From the NCBI GenBank assembly GCA_963725415.1, contig CAVRZY010000327.1, positions 1 through 5,275 of the forward strand: 5,275 nucleotides of DNA. The letters run 5' to 3'. Shown here piece after piece: positions 5,034-5,275 of this stretch; within the stretch, counting starts at the first letter, position 1, and the number at the start of each line of letters is the position of its first letter. Source of the DNA: CAVRZY01 sp963725415 (GTDB lineage: Bacteria > Acidobacteriota > Terriglobia > Bryobacterales > Bryobacteraceae). The notes beneath the pieces are model-generated. The model made no database searches, had not been told where the DNA came from, and saw only the letters and a program-made list of their open reading frames with translations. Made by a program: the position numbers and the translations under genes.

Positions 5034-5275
5034 GTCTGGGTGGTGGCCAGGGCAATCAGGAATCCGGCCCCCAGCCGGATTTCCTGGAGCAAGTTGAGCG
5101 CCAGCCGGTCCACCCGTACCAGCACCTCCAGCCGTCGCTGGCGCAGCCCGCAGCGCACCCCGATCCAGAACCTTGCCAGGTCGCGCCGCGTCTCGCGAAG
5201 GCGACTCACTCGCCACAGCAAGATCTTGTCCATCAGCAAGCTGAGCAATACGTACTCGAACCAGGTACCACATAA
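5030..5275 (-). CDS. C-terminal part of an unrecognised gene entering from the right edge
   Basis: Reading leftwards from 5275, one frame stays open for 81 codons to TAG at 5032-5030, and no start is needed inside the window. Third codon positions are overwhelmingly G or C (runs of CTG, CGC, GTG, ATC), as in the hpn genes, so this is the coding frame rather than its neighbours. The residues begin LCGTWFEYVLLSLLMDKILL, pass through an Arg-rich amphipathic middle (RLRETRRDLARFW, then CGLRQRRLEVLVRVDR), and end with a hydrophobic stretch, LGAGFLIALATTQT. An internal start at TTG 5248 is possible but the open frame upstream argues for a longer protein. I do not recognise the family; it does not resemble HpnE or squalene-hopene cyclase. 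It is convergent with hpnD, so it is a separate transcription unit. Its stop codon is part of the CTAG at the end of element 2. Confidence 0.65.
   Translation of the reverse strand, partial: LCGTWFEYVLLSLLMDKILLWRVSRLRETRRDLARFWIGVRCGLRQRRLEVLVRVDRLALNLLQEIRLGAGFLIALATTQT

Noticed and set aside
4600..5097. 165-codon plus-strand frame spanning the end of hpnD and both palindromic elements
   Set aside because: It starts inside hpnD in another frame and crosses two inverted-repeat elements; the product is Arg/Pro/Ser-rich with no family features.
4991..5275. Plus-strand open frame at the right edge
   Set aside because: The opposite strand has much better coding character (third-position G/C, hydrophobic/charged pattern, open to the edge), so this is its shadow.

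Overview
The window looks like part of a hopanoid (bacterial triterpenoid lipid) gene cluster on a GC-rich chromosome, most plausibly from an acidobacterium. The lineage call is an inference. It rests on the hpnG / two zinc dehydrogenases / hpnC / hpnD layout, on how closely the HpnC resembles what I remember of acidobacterial HpnC, and on heptanucleotide repeats between genes. No rRNA or other phylogenetic marker is present.

Layout, left to right. Positions 1-68 hold the last codons of a gene whose C-terminus resembles the hopanoid-associated sugar epimerase HpnA. Next comes an 80-bp gap filled by a striking palindrome of heptamers (TTAGCC-type on the left arm, GGCTAA-type on the right) that runs up to the start codon of hpnG. 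Five genes then follow on the + strand with almost no spacing: hpnG (149-859), an NAD-type zinc dehydrogenase (834-1931), a second zinc dehydrogenase with an NADP-like pocket (1928-2968), hpnC (2979-3893) and hpnD (3890-4741). Overlaps of 26, 4 and 4 bases and one gap of 10 bases point to a single, translationally coupled operon. After hpnD, about 290 non-coding bases carry two different palindromic, MITE-like elements joined at a shared CTAG. Finally, the C-terminal end of an unrecognised gene enters on the - strand from the right edge.

How the genes work together. HpnD condenses two farnesyl diphosphates to presqualene diphosphate, and HpnC turns that into hydroxysqualene. The reductase HpnE, which would give squalene, is not in the window, nor is squalene-hopene cyclase. 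HpnG acts later, on the C35 side chain, removing adenine from adenosylhopane to give ribosylhopane or its phosphate. The two dehydrogenases have no established hopanoid role that I know of. Their position directly after hpnG, and their membership of the polyol/alcohol dehydrogenase superfamily, make them candidates for side-chain redox steps such as reduction of open-chain ribosylhopane to bacteriohopanetetrol.

The main points for a second look are the two dehydrogenases, the heptamer palindrome that contains the hpnG ribosome binding site, and the pair of CTAG-joined palindromic elements, the second of which supplies the stop codon of the convergent gene.
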